A stretch of 64,000 bases of DNA, from positions 14,466,337-14,530,336 of the forward strand of contig NC_060064.1 of the NCBI RefSeq assembly GCF_020283565.1. Reading direction: 5' to 3'. Positions within the stretch are counted from its first letter, which is position 1; every line of letters starts with the position of its first letter. Source of the stretch: Trifolium pratense (taxonomy: Eukaryota; Streptophyta; Magnoliopsida; Fabales; Fabaceae). Shown here one piece after another: positions 23,840 to 34,067 of the stretch. Below the pieces are notes generated by a model. It made no database searches and was not told where the DNA came from. It saw nothing but the letters and a program-made list of their open reading frames with translations. The position numbers and the translations under genes are program-made.

Positions 23840-26267
23840 GTGCTGATTTAGTTGGCCTCCGCAATTGCGCAAATACTATTTGTCTACGACATTCTATCGA
23901 ACTTAAATTTAAAAAGACTTGCATTGGTAGTTTGGATGACATAACAGAGGAACCCGCTCCGACTAATAGTGCAACAAACTCAAGCGACCATTCAGGTATT
24001 GCAACTTCATCTGTTTTGGATAAGTAGGTGGCCTTCAGTCTTTTATTGCCTTCCTTCCTAATGGTAGAAACTTCTGAAATTATAGAAAAGAGACAAGTGA
24101 CTTTTGAGGATTTTCAAAAGGCTAGGCTCGAAATAAGACCTAGTGCCATGAAAGAGGTATGGTTGATGCCAGTAAATTCTTTTAAATTAAAAATATCTCT
24201 CATCACGGATATGTCTATTTGATTTGGGTTCATTTTGATTTCCTGAATTTTTCTATAATACCCTTCAATTTTTAGAAAATGAAATGCTTCAAATACACAA
24301 GCTTCCAAAATGTATAACCTGTCTATTTGAAATTACTTGTACACAAGTATTGTCAAATTTAATTAATGCCTCCATTCCACTACCAATTGTCATTTGATTA
24401 GTCGTAGTTTTCTAATTAAGGGTTAAACATCATAATTTTGGTCCCTATAAAATTTGGATTTTTTCGGTTTTTAGTCTGAAACAAATTTGCATGTTTGCGT
24501 CTTCCTAAAATTTTCTGTCTGTACTTTTGGTCCTTGCTGGTAGGTCAATCCTCACATGGACTTTTTGTTGAAATGGCGTCACAAAAAATATTTTATTTAT
24601 ATATGGTTAAATGTGTTTTAGTCCCTGCAAAATTCAAAATGTTCGAATTTAATCCTGCAAAAAAAGTTCGCATAGATTTCTATTAGTCAAATCAGGGTTG
24701 ACCTAATAGTAGAGACCAAAAGTGCGGACCGAAAGGTTTTTGAGATTTTTTTTTTTTTTTTTGTGGAGACTAAACTGAAAACCCCAAATTTTATAGGGAT
24801 CAAAACAAATTTAACCCTAAAGGTAAACAATAGTCAACTTTTGGAATTTTTGTCTTAAGCAAAAATAAATATCTTTTGTAATTGTGTTTTCATGATCTGC
24901 ACTTGATACAAAAATCTGATGTAGTGTGATGGGAAATGTTAAACTTAAAAAGTATGGTTAGTCATTTATGCTATGAATAATCATTTTCCTTATTTTTATA
25001 AAATGTTAAACAAGGATCTTTTAAATCAATTATTTTTTAAAATGAAAAGGGAAAATAATACTGGTGGTATTTTTCTTTTATTTTTTTGTTAATCTAGGTG
25101 ACCCTTGAGGTTCTAAAGGTTAAATGGGAAGATATTGGCGGCCAAAGGGAAGTCAAAAACCAATTATTGGAAACACTAGTATGGCCCCAAAAGCACCGAG
25201 ATGCATTCACCCGTATTGGGACTGATGCTCCATCAGGTGTATTGATGTATGGGCCTCCAGGTTGTAGCAAAACCCTAATGGCACGTGCAGTTGCTTCTGA
25301 AGCAGGACTGAACTTTCTAGCAGTCAAGGGTCCTGAACTCTTCAGCAAATGGGTTGGCGAATCTGAGAAGGCTGTCAGATCATTGTTTGTTAAAGCAAGG
25401 GACAATGCCCCATCAGTAATATTTTTCGATGAAATAGATAGTCTTGCTATGAATCGTGGGAGAGATGGTGATGGTGTTTCCGTGTCTGATAGGGTCATGG
25501 CTCAACTCCTTGTTCAAATGGATGGTTAGTGATGAACCTTGATTTAGTTGATATGTGAATGGTTGCTCATTTAACCGTTAACCATCGATCAAATTTAATC
25601 ACGATTTTTCTTTTGACAAAAAAATCATGTCCTACAGGTGTGCGTAGCAGAGGTGATGTTGCTGTTATAGCTGCTACAAATAGGCCAGACAATATTGATC
25701 CTGCTCTTTTAAGACCAGGTATTGTCCATGTTGTTATTCTGTTTCTCTCACTTGCATTGTTGCATGAACACCGAAATACACTAAGGAAGATGAGTTGGTA
25801 ACTTGGTATGAGTTTGATAAGCTTGAATATCATTATTTACAGGACGATTTGACCGTCAGCTATATGTTGGACCTCCAAATGAGAAGGACCGAGAAGAGAT
25901 CTTTAGCATTCATTTGCGCAAAACTCCATATGATTCTGATGTTAGCATGAAAGAACTGGCTCAACTGACAGATGGTTATACTGGGGCTGATATATCACTT
26001 GTATGTCGACAAGCAGCTCTTGCAGCATTGGAGGTTAGTCAGATATTCAACGTGATTTCTAATTCATGTGTTGACAAAAATATATATATTAATATGTAAA
26101 TCATTTTGTGACATTATCAGGAAAGCTTTGATGCTTCTGTTGTAACAATGAAGCACTTTAAGATGGCAATCGAACAAGTTCAGCTCTCTGAAATTCAGTT
26201 CTATCAAAAATTCTCAGCAACATTTCATAGGGGCGTGCGCTCTGATTCGGTCGACGTAAATGGTTAA
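23840..26267 (+). pseudogene. CIP111: CIP111-like AAA-ATPase, 3' half only
   Basis: Exons 23840-24156, 25098-25524, 25638-25718, 25843-26033 and 26121-26267 (TAA) join in frame with GT-AG introns. They encode the end of the first AAA domain (GADLVGL), a linker, and the whole second AAA domain: WEDIGGQ, Walker [23 protein letters not shown], Walker [15 protein letters not shown] with GRFDR, and sensor-2 GYTGADIS. This matches plant calmodulin-interacting protein 111, a CDC48/SPATA5-like ATPase. The N-terminal half is absent and replaced by CYCB1 promoter and exon 1. TAG at 24025-24027 interrupts the first exon, so translation from upstream cannot reach the ATPase. From 25098 on the coding sequence is free of lesions, suggesting recent truncation. 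Confidence 0.85.
24417..24820. mobile_element. MITE with long TIRs in a CIP111 intron
   Basis: The element 24420-24817 starts gggttaaacatcataatttt and ends as its imperfect complement (...aaatttaaccc). The next words, 'ggtccctataaaatttgg', also pair across the ends, giving inverted repeats of 40 bp or more. TAA on both sides (24417-24419, 24818-24820) fits a 3-bp PIF/Harbinger-type target duplication. It lies in the 941-bp intron between the first two CIP111 exons. The interior repeats 'agtccctgcaaa' words. Confidence 0.7.
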
Positions 26268-26652
26268 CTTAATCACATGCACTTAACACACCATAATGCA
26301 TGTTTACGATAAATTAAGTGTGTTTGGACGAAGCAATGTTTTGAGGTAATGTAATGTAATTTTTTGAGAGAATTCAAATTCTTCAATGTAAATTTTGTTG
26401 TTTAGATGATTAATTTAGAGAATTTTTAAAATGATGGAAATTTAAGAGGGATTGTATCCCAGTTAAATTTAGAGAAACTCAAATGACACTCAAACAATAG
26501 GAATTTGAAATTCCTTCCTTATTCGATACAATGTGAATATTAAATTGGTTCTTATAATTTTATCAATTCTTGCAAATTTGTCCTTTTTTTATTCAAAATT
26601 TTCAACTTGACCCCTATTTTTTTTTCAAAAAATGTATATTCACCATTAAATA
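26268..26652. other. DNA downstream of the CIP111 stop
   Basis: AT-rich, no coding sequence. It should contain the CIP111 3' untranslated region. A 'gtgtgtttggacgaagcaatg' word at about 26320 is MITE-like. Confidence 0.4.
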
Positions 26653-26692
26653 CAAGTTCAGCCCTCTGAAATTCAGTTCTATCAAAAATTCT
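26653..26692 (+). repeat. 40-bp copy of the CIP111 last exon at a junction
   Basis: Bases 26653-26692 repeat 26175-26214 of the last CIP111 exon with one change. They run straight into CYCB1 intron sequence (ctgggttggtttatgg). This is the scar where cyclin DNA was joined next to the CIP111 piece. Confidence 0.85.
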
Positions 26693-26749
26693 GGGTTGGT
26701 TTATGGTTTTATACAAAAAATCAACAACAACAACAACAAGAGATTCTCA

Positions 26750-26786
26750 ATGGCTTCAAGAATTGTTCCTCAACAACAACCTAGAG
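26750..26786 (+). pseudogene. CYCB1: CYCB1 exon 1, copy 4
   Basis: Identical in translation to copy 3 (MASRIVPQQQPR, phase-1 donor). It has only about 60 bp of CYCB1 leader before the CIP111 scar, so no MSA promoter. Intron-1-like DNA follows to about 27130, then jumps to intron-3-like DNA before exon 4. Exons 2 and 3 are missing at this point. Confidence 0.75.
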
Positions 26787-27213
26787 GTGTGTGTTTTCTT
26801 CAATCATCATACTAATATGTTTCATTAATTTTTCTAGTTTAATTCTTTTCTTGGGTTCAATAATTTGTTCAAAGATTAGAACTTTGGGGATTTTTAAAAG
26901 GAATTGAAAGGAAAAAGTTTCTGAGTTGGTTTCTTTTTCACGTGTTTTGTTCAATCATCGTACTAATTTTGATGTTTCATTAATTTTTCTGGTTTAATTC
27001 TTTTCTGGGGTTCAATAATTTGTTCCAAGATTGGAACTTTGGGGGTTTGGAAAGGGAATTGAAAGGAAAAAATTTCTGGGTTGGTTTTTTTTCATGAATT
27101 TTGTTAATCTGAATGAAAGATCTTGCAAATCTTTCTTAAATTATTTGTTCAATCTTTCTTTGATTAATTATGATTGTTGTTTTCTGATTTTTTGTAATGT
27201 TTTGAAATTGTAG

Positions 27214-27432
27214 AAACAAGCTTGTGCCAATGTTCCTACTGCTGCTGTTGATGGAGTTGCAGCAGTGGCTAAAAAGAATGGCCCCTAAACCTGCTGTTCA
27301 GAAGAAAGCACTGCAAAACCAAAGCCTGTTGAAGTCATTGAAATCTCAGATGAAAAGGACAGTGAAGACAAGACCGTGCACAAGAAAAAACGATCACGCA
27401 CTCTTACTTCTGTTCTCACAGCCAGAAGCAAG
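27214..27432 (+). pseudogene. CYCB1: CYCB1 exon 4, copy 1 (frameshifted)
   Basis: After a 'gaaattgtag' acceptor it starts KQACANVPTAAVDGVAAV, the cyclin B1 N-terminal linker. A 1-bp loss near 27308 and a loss of about 25 bp near 27389 relative to copy 2 break the frame. It ends in SVLTARSK-type coding and then loses similarity to cyclins. Confidence 0.75.
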
Positions 27433-27528
27433 CAAGATTGGTTCTTCTGTTATGAACCATGTATTAGAACCCCTATTTCACCTATGTTAAGTTTTTGCCT
27501 TTTTTTCCACTAACACTTGTCATTACAG

Positions 27529-27595
27529 GTACCGATTCAACGAAGTACAACTTGTTCAAGGCATAGATGCAGTAGAAGCTGAAATCAAGAGGATG
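27529..27595 (+). other. unidentified 67-bp exon-like segment, copy 1
   Basis: An acceptor (cattacag) and donor (ATG|gtaaga) bound 67 bp that can read YRFNEVQLVQGIDAVEAEIK in one frame. Copies at 34001-34067 and 52846-52912 keep the borders. It follows CYCB1 exon 4 but does not match the cyclin sequence expected there. I do not recognise it. Confidence 0.4.
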
Positions 27596-29018
27596 GTAAG
27601 AGTTTAGTTGTATACATATGACTTTGACATAAAGATGTGTTATGTTATGGATCATGCATTTTAATTCATTTTTGCTATGCATATGATTCTTTATGAATAA
27701 TGAATTTGCATGTTCTTTTTAGTAGTTTTTGTTATGAGTATGTATGTACTATTAGGAATTTGAGTATTAGGAGAGCTTTAGAATTTATGATTCCGGTGTA
27801 TATCCGTCTTTTTCAAGAAGAGGAGTTGAATATATATGATTCTGGTGTACATCTCTTAGCTTGGCTATTATGTGAATTTTATGATACGTCATTCACAATT
27901 GTTGGCTCTGGATAAGTCTAAATTCGTCGTAGATTATGTCATTGAATTATTCTGTACGTTTTTTCTAGGCTTTGATTTGACTTTATGTGTTGAAACAATT
28001 AAGTTCGTTATAATATCAAGCGATGAGTTAAGTTTAATATTAATTCTTATTGTTTATTCTTCCCAATTTACAGAAAGAGGTAAATATATGAATGTTTGAC
28101 TATTCCGGGTATTATAATCAGTTGGGGGTTTACTTCCCTTAATACTATATTTTTCTTACAGATTCTTGTCGTGCATTTGTTTTATTAAGTTTGTATCATT
28201 CTTGAGAATCTGTGTATGTTTTAGTTTTGTGCAGTGGCCTAAATTGTGTCATTTCATATTGACGGAAAATCGTTGCAATGATCCATCGGGTGCGTCGAGT
28301 AATTCCCACTGTTAAATTGCTTAAATTTGGTCATTTCTAGTAAGACTAAATTGTGCCAGACTGAGTGTTTTGTGTGGTTGTTGGATGGCTTATGAATGCG
28401 TTGTGTGCTTTGGAGCCAGTGGCAGACTGAGGTTAACTACTTTCCATTTAATTCAGCTTTGGGATCTGTCATGTTCTTACTTGTCGTGTCCTGCTAGTCT
28501 TGGTGATTTTGTGTTTGTGCATGAGGAACATTAGAGCTGAAGCATATAAGATTCTAAAGTATATCTTTTCTCCCTCCCCTTGAATGAGGAATTCTACACT
28601 GAATTTTACTTAAGCTGCTTTGGTGCTTTATTTGATCTGTCTGTGGTATAGGTGGGGGGCCTAAATTTTGTACCGTTTCACATAGAGGATCAGAATCTCC
28701 AATTGGCTGTGACTTGTGACATATGTTCGCATTATTGTTATGCTTTCATTTGGTGATCTCCAATTGGTTGTGACTTCTACTGTGTGGTAGTTCTTCATAG
28801 CATGGCTCCTCGAGATTTGATTATTCTATCTCTATTTTATTCTATCTTTCTCATGATTGTATATTATATCTCATTGGTGGTATTAGTTGCTTTTTTGTTT
28901 CTGATGTTTTCTGTTCTTGATTTCTTAAACCTAATAAGCTGCTTTCCATCTTGCTGGTTTCAATCTCAGAGTTTATTGTACCTTGAATAAGACTCAACGT
29001 TTTTTTGCAATGTTATAG
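27596..29018 (+). other. unidentified intronic-type DNA of unit 1
   Basis: T-rich DNA lacking recognisable exons. The part 27890-28020 resembles the DNA after the NDX exons (33180-33330): both have 'cattcacaat..ttgg.tctgg', 'tttttctaggct.tgat' and 'gtgttgaaacaa' in order. So it may derive from NDX introns. Similar DNA is at 34068-35494 and 52913-54365. Conserved short frames such as 28784-28990 reflect copy identity, not coding. Confidence 0.45.
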
Positions 29019-29160
29019 GTGATGCTGTAGTGGGGGGAGGGAAATCGGTGAAAGAGAACGGTGCAGCAGATTAAGGAAGGAACCGAAGATCACTTCTTGA
29101 TATTGGAAATGTGGTCACTCTATAATGTGTTGAAGTCAAGCCAAATTGCCCTGTCACAAG
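29019..29160 (+). pseudogene. CYCB1: CYCB1 exon 2, copy 1
   Basis: The 142-nt exon (acceptor 'tgttatag', donor 'cacaag|gt') encodes GDAVVGGGKSVKENGAA and then the destruction-box region in the pattern RxxLxxIxN (RRSLLDIGN). It has TAA before the D-box (expected Glu, as in copy 5) and a second stop after VVT. The D-box is the known APC/C degron of mitotic cyclins. Confidence 0.75.
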
Positions 29161-29164
29161 GTTC

Positions 29165-29166
<2 letters not shown>

Positions 29167-29203
<37 letters not shown>
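29167..29203 (+). repeat. (TC)n microsatellite
   Basis: An uninterrupted run of tc dinucleotides after the exon 2 donor. The equivalent in unit 2 is at 35648-35686 and is slightly longer. Minus-strand frames rich in Arg-Glu across it are artefacts. Confidence 0.9.
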
Positions 29204-29205
<2 letters not shown>

Positions 29206-29285
29206 TTCTCTCTAATTTTGTGATTTTTTCTCTGATTTTGAGATTCCATCTCTGATTCCCTATTTGATTTTGATGATTCTTTAAG

Positions 29286-29346
29286 TAGTTTTTGTGCACA
29301 ACTACTTGGCAATGCACAAGCAGCAGCAGTTAATGAGAATAACAAG
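29286..29346 (+). pseudogene. CYCB1: CYCB1 exon 3, copy 1
   Basis: 61 nt encoding SFCAQLLGNAQAAAVNENNK, the conserved SF.AQLLANAQAAA stretch of B1 cyclins. The first base is T where copy 5 has G, turning the split Arg codon (TRSF) into Ser. Confidence 0.75.
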
Positions 29347-29461
29347 GTTCTCTTATATTATTTGTTGAATCTCTTTTTTTAATTGATTTAATTTAGTTTA
29401 TGTTATTCATTGGTAGGTTAGTGATGATGACCCCCCTATTTGATTTTGATGATTCTTTTAG

Positions 29462-29521
29462 TTGTGTTTGTCACAACTACTTGCCAATGCTCAAGCAGAA
29501 GCAGTTAATTAGAATAACAAG
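29462..29521 (+). pseudogene. CYCB1: CYCB1 exon 3, internal duplicate
   Basis: A second exon-3-like stretch 176 bp downstream reads ..CHNYLPMLKQKQLIRIT in phase-shifted form. It carries 'cacaactacttgccaatgctcaagcag' with small deletions. The flanking intron 'ggttctcttatattatttgttgaatctctttctttt' is duplicated as well. The same pair is seen near 35.94, 39.40, 42.24 and 56.69 kb. Confidence 0.65.
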
Positions 29522-32500
29522 GTTCTCTTATATTATTTGTTGAATCTCTTTCTTTTAATTGATTTAATTTAATTTATGTTATTCATTGGTAGGTTAGTGA
29601 TGATGATTGTTTTCTGATTTTTGTATTGTTTTGAGTAAGATTTACACGGGTTTGGTATACCACAAAAGTTTCCTACTTTTTCAAACACTGAACCTTTTTT
29701 TTTTGAAACAAAACACTGAACCTTTTAATGACCGTCTTAATGTTCAGTTGGCTGTGTTACATATTTTTTCTAAGCTTTAATTTGGTGATCTGTACTCATA
29801 TTTGAATTCTTCACATTTCATTATAGTTGTTTCAGCATCCACACTTGATTCCTTTGTGAAAGCTTATGGTGAGGTTATCATATTCTTCCAGTGCTGAAGT
29901 TTTTGTGAGTTTGTGTAACGTTTTACTCCGTGGTTTAACATACAAAAATCTGGAGTAACTCTTCCCTTCCCAAGGTAAGTATTTTCGACAACTTGGTTAG
30001 GTGGTGTTTGTTACGATGACCTGTTTCATTGGCCCACAAACTCCTCTGGTATTGAAGTAGGCTTAGTAGGCTTAAATTGTGACGTTTAATATTGAGCACA
30101 CCATGATATTAAATTAATAGTGAGGATATGATGTTGATCTATAGTTCATGATATTAAATTGATAGTGACGATATGATGTTGATCTATGGTTTTGATTTAA
30201 CTCTTGATATGCTTTTCTCAGAATCAAACTTCTCTTGACTCTTCTTAGGTGTTGCAGAAGAGGATTTGGTTTTGATTTAAGTCTTGATATGCTTTTCTAA
30301 GAATCAAACTTCTCTTGACTCTTCTTTTACCCATCAAGATTTTGTTTTGTATAATTTTTTGATATAATTCTTTGTTTGGTAATCCAGAGACGCGTTTATC
30401 CGTTTTGCAGCGGTCTAAGAGATTTTGATGTCTAGAATGCGTTCATAAAATGGACAAGAGCACAGAGCCAATAGTTTTCATTTGGTGATCTCTAGTAAAT
30501 TCTTTTTGTTTCAATCTTTATTGATTCGGAGAGCATAAATTTCATGATTTGTTATTTATTCTTAGGTGTTGCTAGAGAGGATATGATTTTGATTTACGTC
30601 TGGATATGCTGTCAGAATTCACACAATCAAACTTCTCTCGACTCTTCTTTTACTCATCAAGATTTTGTTTTGTATTATTTTTTGATATAATTCTTTGTTT
30701 GATAATCGAGAGATGTGTTTCTCTGTTTTGCAGTGGGCAATGAAGTTTCGATGGAATGCCTTGATAAAATGGACAAAGAAGATGGAGCGTAAAGTTTTAA
30801 TTTGGTGATCTCTAGTAAATTCATTTTGTTTCCATGTAGTTTTTTTGATATATCTTGTCAAACTATTGAAAATAAAAGAATATCAAAATATCCGTTTATA
30901 CATTTGCAGGTAGCTGATTTCTGGATATCTGGAACAATTTGATATTATAATAAAAACGATGATAGCTTCAGATGCATAATCAAATTTCTTTGACCAATCC
31001 TTCTTTCTGATTTTTATTTTTGGGCTTTGATTACTTTACACTCAAATTGAACCGTGAACTTGTTTTTCTGCAGCATGGTTTATCAAAATAAAAATAATGT
31101 TGATCTTTCATCAAGGTATGGAGACCTCAAGTTTTGATTTGCTTCTCTCTTTTTTAATTATTTTAGTTTTCAATAACTCCATCGCTTTTGAATGCATATT
31201 TTCTTGATATTTTATTTCCTTCGATGTTGCAGGGAGGTAATTTGTGAACACTGATTCCTTCTGTTACTGGTTCTATCTTTCTGTTGTTTGATCTTCATGT
31301 TTTGTATTCTTATTCTTTTCTGGTTTTTTGATTTTGTTCTGGCTTAGACCGCCATACATGTGAATTGAAATATGACACGCTGTTTTCTGCAGTGTAGTTT
31401 GTTTTGAAACAATAACATTCTAAGTAACATCAAGCCTCATGTTTATTTTGCTACCATGTACTTGGGTTGTGAACTATTTTTATTTTCATTTCTATTCTTA
31501 TTGTCTAGTCGATTTACTTCTTTGTTCTATGTTTGACTTTTTTATCTGAATTCTGACAGTGCCAAAGTTTACACGATTCTATGTTTGTCTGATGATTTGG
31601 TCGTCGGAAAAGGTTTTATATTATCTTCTTTTATTGGTTTGAGTGGTTTCAATTGTTATTAATGATTTAGATGATGATTGATACAGATGATACTCCTAAA
31701 AAGATATCCTTTTGGTTACAGTGGTCCGGGACTCCTCTGTTGTTAGGAGGAAGCCAAAATTGCGTCACACATCATGTGCAGGCTTTAATTGGGTTATCTC
31801 TTCTAAGACTCTTTACATTTCAGTCTACGTTGGATACTTAGCTTTTACTTTTGTCAGTTTCATTTAGTTTTCTGTGTGGGTGAAACAGGAGATAAATGTG
31901 TGGGGTGCCCGTGGAACCTGAGGCAGACAAGGGTTCTCATACTTTTTTTGTGGTTTAGGAATTTCGGTATTACATTTTCAAAACAACGCAGGCAGTTACT
32001 ACACGAACGAGTAGCTAATCTATGGCCTCCAGGTCAGTATTAATTTTGTTGGCAAAACTAAATTTCAAACGACGCACAATACCTAGGGTTTACTTCTTTT
32101 TTTGTTTTTTTCCAATCTGAAATTGTGAGCTTTCGTGATTTGGTTTGTGTGACCCAACTTTTGGTTTTATGGTATTGAATTAAGAAATTGTGGTAAGAAA
32201 TATGTGTACATTCCTTTCATTCTTCCTGTATGGTCTTCTTTTATTGTTAAGAAAAATAAGATATTTTGCATAATCTGGTTGGGTAGGAAAATCTAGAGCC
32301 AACATAAATGCATGCCAGAGATTGTTTAATCATTAGTCGCGCAGTCTTCTAGGTGGTTTTGCCAAAAAATAAAATAAATGATGATGCTACCGGTTCTTCA
32401 AAAATCGTATTTTTAATTGGTTAAATGTGTGTGCACCATACTCAACTGATTACCCCAAGGGGGACATGGCAGCATCACATAGCAGAATTTCAGTGATGAC

Positions 32501-32603
32501 AAATAGGAATTTTTTGCAGTACTAAACATGTCCAATTTCTTCAAAATTCCTTGGTCTATTTTGCTGACACATGGCTTTTTTGTCTTCGTAATAATTTGCA
32601 AGA
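29522..32603 (+). other. unidentified middle of unit 1 with internal duplications
   Basis: T-rich intron-like DNA. About 30230-30545 and 30546-30870 are diverged tandem copies: each has 'gaggat.tg.ttttgattta', 'catcaagattttgtttt', an acceptor 'ttttgcag', an exon-like piece ending 'aaaatggacaa', then 'tttggtgatctctag'. The second copy could read WAMKFRWNALIKWTKKMER. Other exon-like pieces follow 'tttctgcag' (31079), 'gatgttgcag' (31234) and 'ggttacag' (31721). I cannot name the source gene. Confidence 0.45.
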
Positions 32604-32881
32604 ATGATCATTGCTAAGGAAGAACCATCTGGTAGTGGTATACAGACAAGTAGTAACCACTTGAATGTGACTAGGATCCATGATACTATTTTTTTATGGC
32701 ATCAACTGTTTTAATGACAGGAATTTAAATAAGTTCCATTTATTTGTTTGAGCAGATGTTAAACTTGATGCCAGCAGTACATGAATTGCACAAACTCGAA
32801 TCTCAGGACCTTTGTAGATTATTAAAGGATGCCGGCAATTTTTCTGTTCACTACAGTACTGGAAAAGGAGTGCTTCTGGAG
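32604..32881 (+). pseudogene. NDX: nodulin homeobox (NDX) N-terminal exons, copy A
   Basis: A first exon from ATG at 32604 reads MIIAKEEPSGSGIQ. A second, 32756-32881 (126 nt, acceptor 'gagcag', donor 'ggag|gttg'), reads MPAVHELHKLESQDLCRLLK then DAGNFSVHYSTGKGVLLE. Both resemble the start of plant NDX proteins (AKEEPSGSGI, AV.ELH.L.SQ.L..LL.D..NF). The homeobox and the rest are absent. The next exon (about 32962) has lost about 17 bp relative to copy B. Identification is from family memory. Confidence 0.6.
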
Positions 32882-33353
32882 GTTGCCTCATTCTTAGCAT
32901 CTTGATTTTATTTTATTTATTTTTATGAGACTATTTTTTTGAATTTTAGTTGTGTACACAGATTGCAAGATACAGACAAAGGTGACAATCTCTTGTTTAT
33001 TGTACCAACATAATCAATGCGTATTTGTGAAAAGCTCTGTCATTCTTTACCAACATAATCATCCTAAGACATTGTATCCAAGTGCAGTCATTATATCTTG
33101 AATACGACGGCTTTTTCAAAAAAACAAATAAAGCGATGTGGTGCCTGGATGCTATCCCAGCAGTGTTTGTTTCAAATATTATAGAGTTTTGTGACACTTC
33201 TTTCACAATCATTGGATCTGGTAAAACCTGGTTTGTTCATTGAATTGTTTGGAATTAATTTTTCAGGCTATGATTGCACATGTATTGAATTATATGAACC
33301 TGTTTTAGGCAGATTAGTGTGTTGAAACAAGGTAGTTCTATGTAAGATTAGTT
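32882..33353 (+). other. DNA after NDX exons, end of unit 1
   Basis: Intron-like DNA with a shortened third NDX exon at about 32962 (LARYRQ coding lost in copy A) and 'ttgtgacacttctttcacaatcattggatctgg', also seen at 51418. The block breaks at about 33353, where cyclin intron 1 DNA (tttctgggttggtttc) resumes. Confidence 0.45.
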
Positions 33354-33657
33354 TCTGGGTTGGTTTCTTTTTCACGTGTTTTGTTCAATCATCGTACTAA
33401 TTTTGATTTTGTTTCATTAATTTTTCTGGTTTAATTCTTTTCTGGGGTTCAATAATTTGTTGCAAGATTGGAAATTTGGGGGTTTAGAAAGGGGATTGAA
33501 AGGAAAAAAATTTCTGGGTTGGTTTTTTTTCATGAATTTTGTTATTCTGAAAGATCTTGCAAATCTTTCCTATATTATTTGTTCAATCTTTCTTTGATTA
33601 ATTTAGTTTAATTATGATTGTTGTTTTCTGATTTTTTATAATGTTTTGAAATTGTAG

Positions 33658-33903
33658 AAACAAGCTTGTGCCAATGTTCCTACTGCTGCTGTTGATGGAG
33701 TTGCAGCAGTGGCTAAAAGAGTGGCCCCTAAACCTGCTGTTCTGAAGAAAGTCACTGCAAAACCAAAGCCTGTTGAAGTCATTGAAATCTCAGATGAAAA
33801 GGACAGTGAAGACAAGACTGTGCACAAGAAAAAGGAAGCAGATGTTAATTCCAAGAAAAAACGATCACGTACTCGTACTTCTGTTCTCACAGCCAGAAGC
33901 AAG
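33658..33903 (+). pseudogene. CYCB1: CYCB1 exon 4, copy 2 (open)
   Basis: 82 codons open throughout: KQACANVPTAAVDGVAAVAK, a Lys/Pro-rich linker (KPAVLKKVTAKPKPVEVIE), an acidic ISDEKDSEDK stretch and SVLTARSK. It matches the N-terminal linker of B1 cyclins. The downstream cyclin sequence is missing; after ARSK it reads into unrelated DNA. Confidence 0.8.
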
Positions 33904-34000
33904 CAAGATTGGTTCTTCTGTTATGAACCATGTATTAGAACCCCTATTTCACCTATGTTAAGTTTTTGCCTTTTTTTTCCACTAACACTTGTCATTACAG

Positions 34001-34067
34001 GTACCGATTCAACGAAGTACAACTTGTTCAAGGCATAGATGCAGTAGAAGCTGAAATCAAGAGGATG
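34001..34067 (+). other. unidentified 67-bp exon-like segment, copy 2
   Basis: Same segment and splice-like borders as 27529-27595. Confidence 0.4.

Larger units (their letters stand above)
26917..33353 (+). repeat. tandem repeat unit 1 (about 6.44 kb)
   Basis: This block is collinear with 33354-39067; matching points are offset by 6,444 bp at exon 4, rising to 6,483 bp near 30.6 kb because of small indels. By eye the copies are nearly identical. Contents in order: CYCB1 intron 1/3 pieces, exon 4, unidentified DNA, exons 2 and 3, an exon-3 duplicate, unidentified DNA with internal duplications, then two NDX exons. The scrambled exon order shows it is a rearranged mosaic. Confidence 0.85.

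Noticed and set aside
26750..27432. A complete cyclin B1 gene
   Set aside because: Exons are out of order, frameshifted or stopped, and no cyclin-box coding was found anywhere in the window.
28784..28990. Short frame MVVLHSMAPRDL repeated in several blocks (35260, 41550)
   Set aside because: Kept because the blocks are recent copies; hydrophobic, no motif, no consistent splice context.
29154..29345. Minus-strand frame rich in Arg-Glu (also 35631-35828)
   Set aside because: It is the complement of a (TC)n microsatellite and of CYCB1 exon 3; no real protein.
33636..33902. Minus-strand frame over CYCB1 exon 4
   Set aside because: Antisense shadow of the cyclin linker exon.
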